Of a stretch of 64,000 nucleotides of DNA, positions 63,880 to 64,000 are shown piece after piece. This DNA comes from Monosporascus cannonballus (taxonomy: Eukaryota > Ascomycota > Sordariomycetes > Xylariales), in assembly GCA_004154925.1 (NCBI GenBank), contig QJNS01000239.1, positions 53,368 to 117,367 on the forward strand, given 5' to 3'. The notes under the pieces were generated by a model, which was given only the letters and a program-made list of their open reading frames with translations, did not search any database and had not been told where the DNA came from. Position 1 is the first letter of the stretch. Every line of letters begins with the position of its first letter. Made by a program: the position numbers and the translations under genes.

Positions 63880-63911
63880 TTATTTATTTACTTACTTACT
63901 TATTTATTCAT

Positions 63912-63998
<87 letters not shown>

Positions 63999-64000
63999 TT
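63880..64000. repeat. (TTTA)n tetranucleotide microsatellite, runs off the window
   Basis: About 30 copies of TTTA/TATT, with a few TTAC and TTCA variants in the first 35 bp and then perfect to the last base. Its full length is unknown because it continues beyond the window. Confidence 0.95.

Noticed and set aside
63880..64000. Telomere repeat
   Set aside because: The unit is TTTA, not TTAGGG or a known fungal telomere variant, so it is a microsatellite.
21800..64000. Centromere
   Set aside because: Long RIP-mutated AT-rich DNA is compatible with a regional centromere in filamentous fungi, but sequence alone cannot separate this from ordinary AT-rich repeat islands. CENP-A mapping would be needed.

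Overview
The window looks like nuclear DNA of a filamentous ascomycete (Pezizomycotina). The evidence is a short fungal intron with a CTAAC branch site, a typical fungal cysteine-rich membrane protein, a ferric-reductase-like relic, LTR retrotransposons including chromodomain Ty3/gypsy, a Fot1/pogo transposase, and long, extremely AT-rich stretches in which protein motifs survive only with C-to-T / G-to-A changes. That last pattern is what repeat-induced point mutation (RIP) leaves. No species can be named.

Layout. 1-2090 is of normal composition and holds the only convincing intact gene, a two-exon Cys-rich single-pass membrane protein (227-992), followed by a doubtful ORF. At 1942 a large composite retrotransposon begins. 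It ends at 20170 with the same 5-bp target duplication (GTTGG) on both sides and is built LTR-internal-LTR-internal-LTR (1942-2150, 7610-7778, 19962-20170). Its second internal copy is split by a complete but dead chromodomain gypsy element (12286-19057, target duplication AAAAA). Removing the composite joins 1941 to 20171 and restores one normal-GC locus. Its right part carries a ferric-reductase-like pseudogene (20762-21753) with premature stops, frame changes and a heme-ligand His-to-Tyr change.

From about 21.8 kb to the end the DNA is a RIP-degraded transposon graveyard. It contains a solo gypsy-family LTR (22315-22684), two oppositely oriented solo LTRs of another family (23506-23711 and 29706-29911), an internally shortened LTR element with a gag start (25761 to about 27330), a three-copy palindrome-rich repeat of about 137 bp, a dead pogo/Fot1 transposase with a C-terminal zinc knuckle (36229-37895), and a second full gypsy copy (41095-47902). 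Further right are an 11-bp minisatellite (49901-50030), a miniature LTR-like element (55363-55865), a third, fragmentary gypsy copy (57030-59363) and a terminal tetranucleotide repeat (63880-64000). The stretches between show no recognisable gene.

The genes do not form a pathway. The window is best read as two edges of an old gene-containing locus, split by nested retrotransposition and then mutated by RIP. I saw no tRNA, rRNA, CRISPR array or telomere repeat. The most unusual points are the tandem retrotransposon with one outer target duplication, the mirror-image mutation gradient over its outer LTRs, the gypsy family whose LTR first halves differ and carry 35-36-bp repeats that vary by exactly one unit between the two LTRs of an element, and the RIP-like inactivation of the neighbouring reductase.
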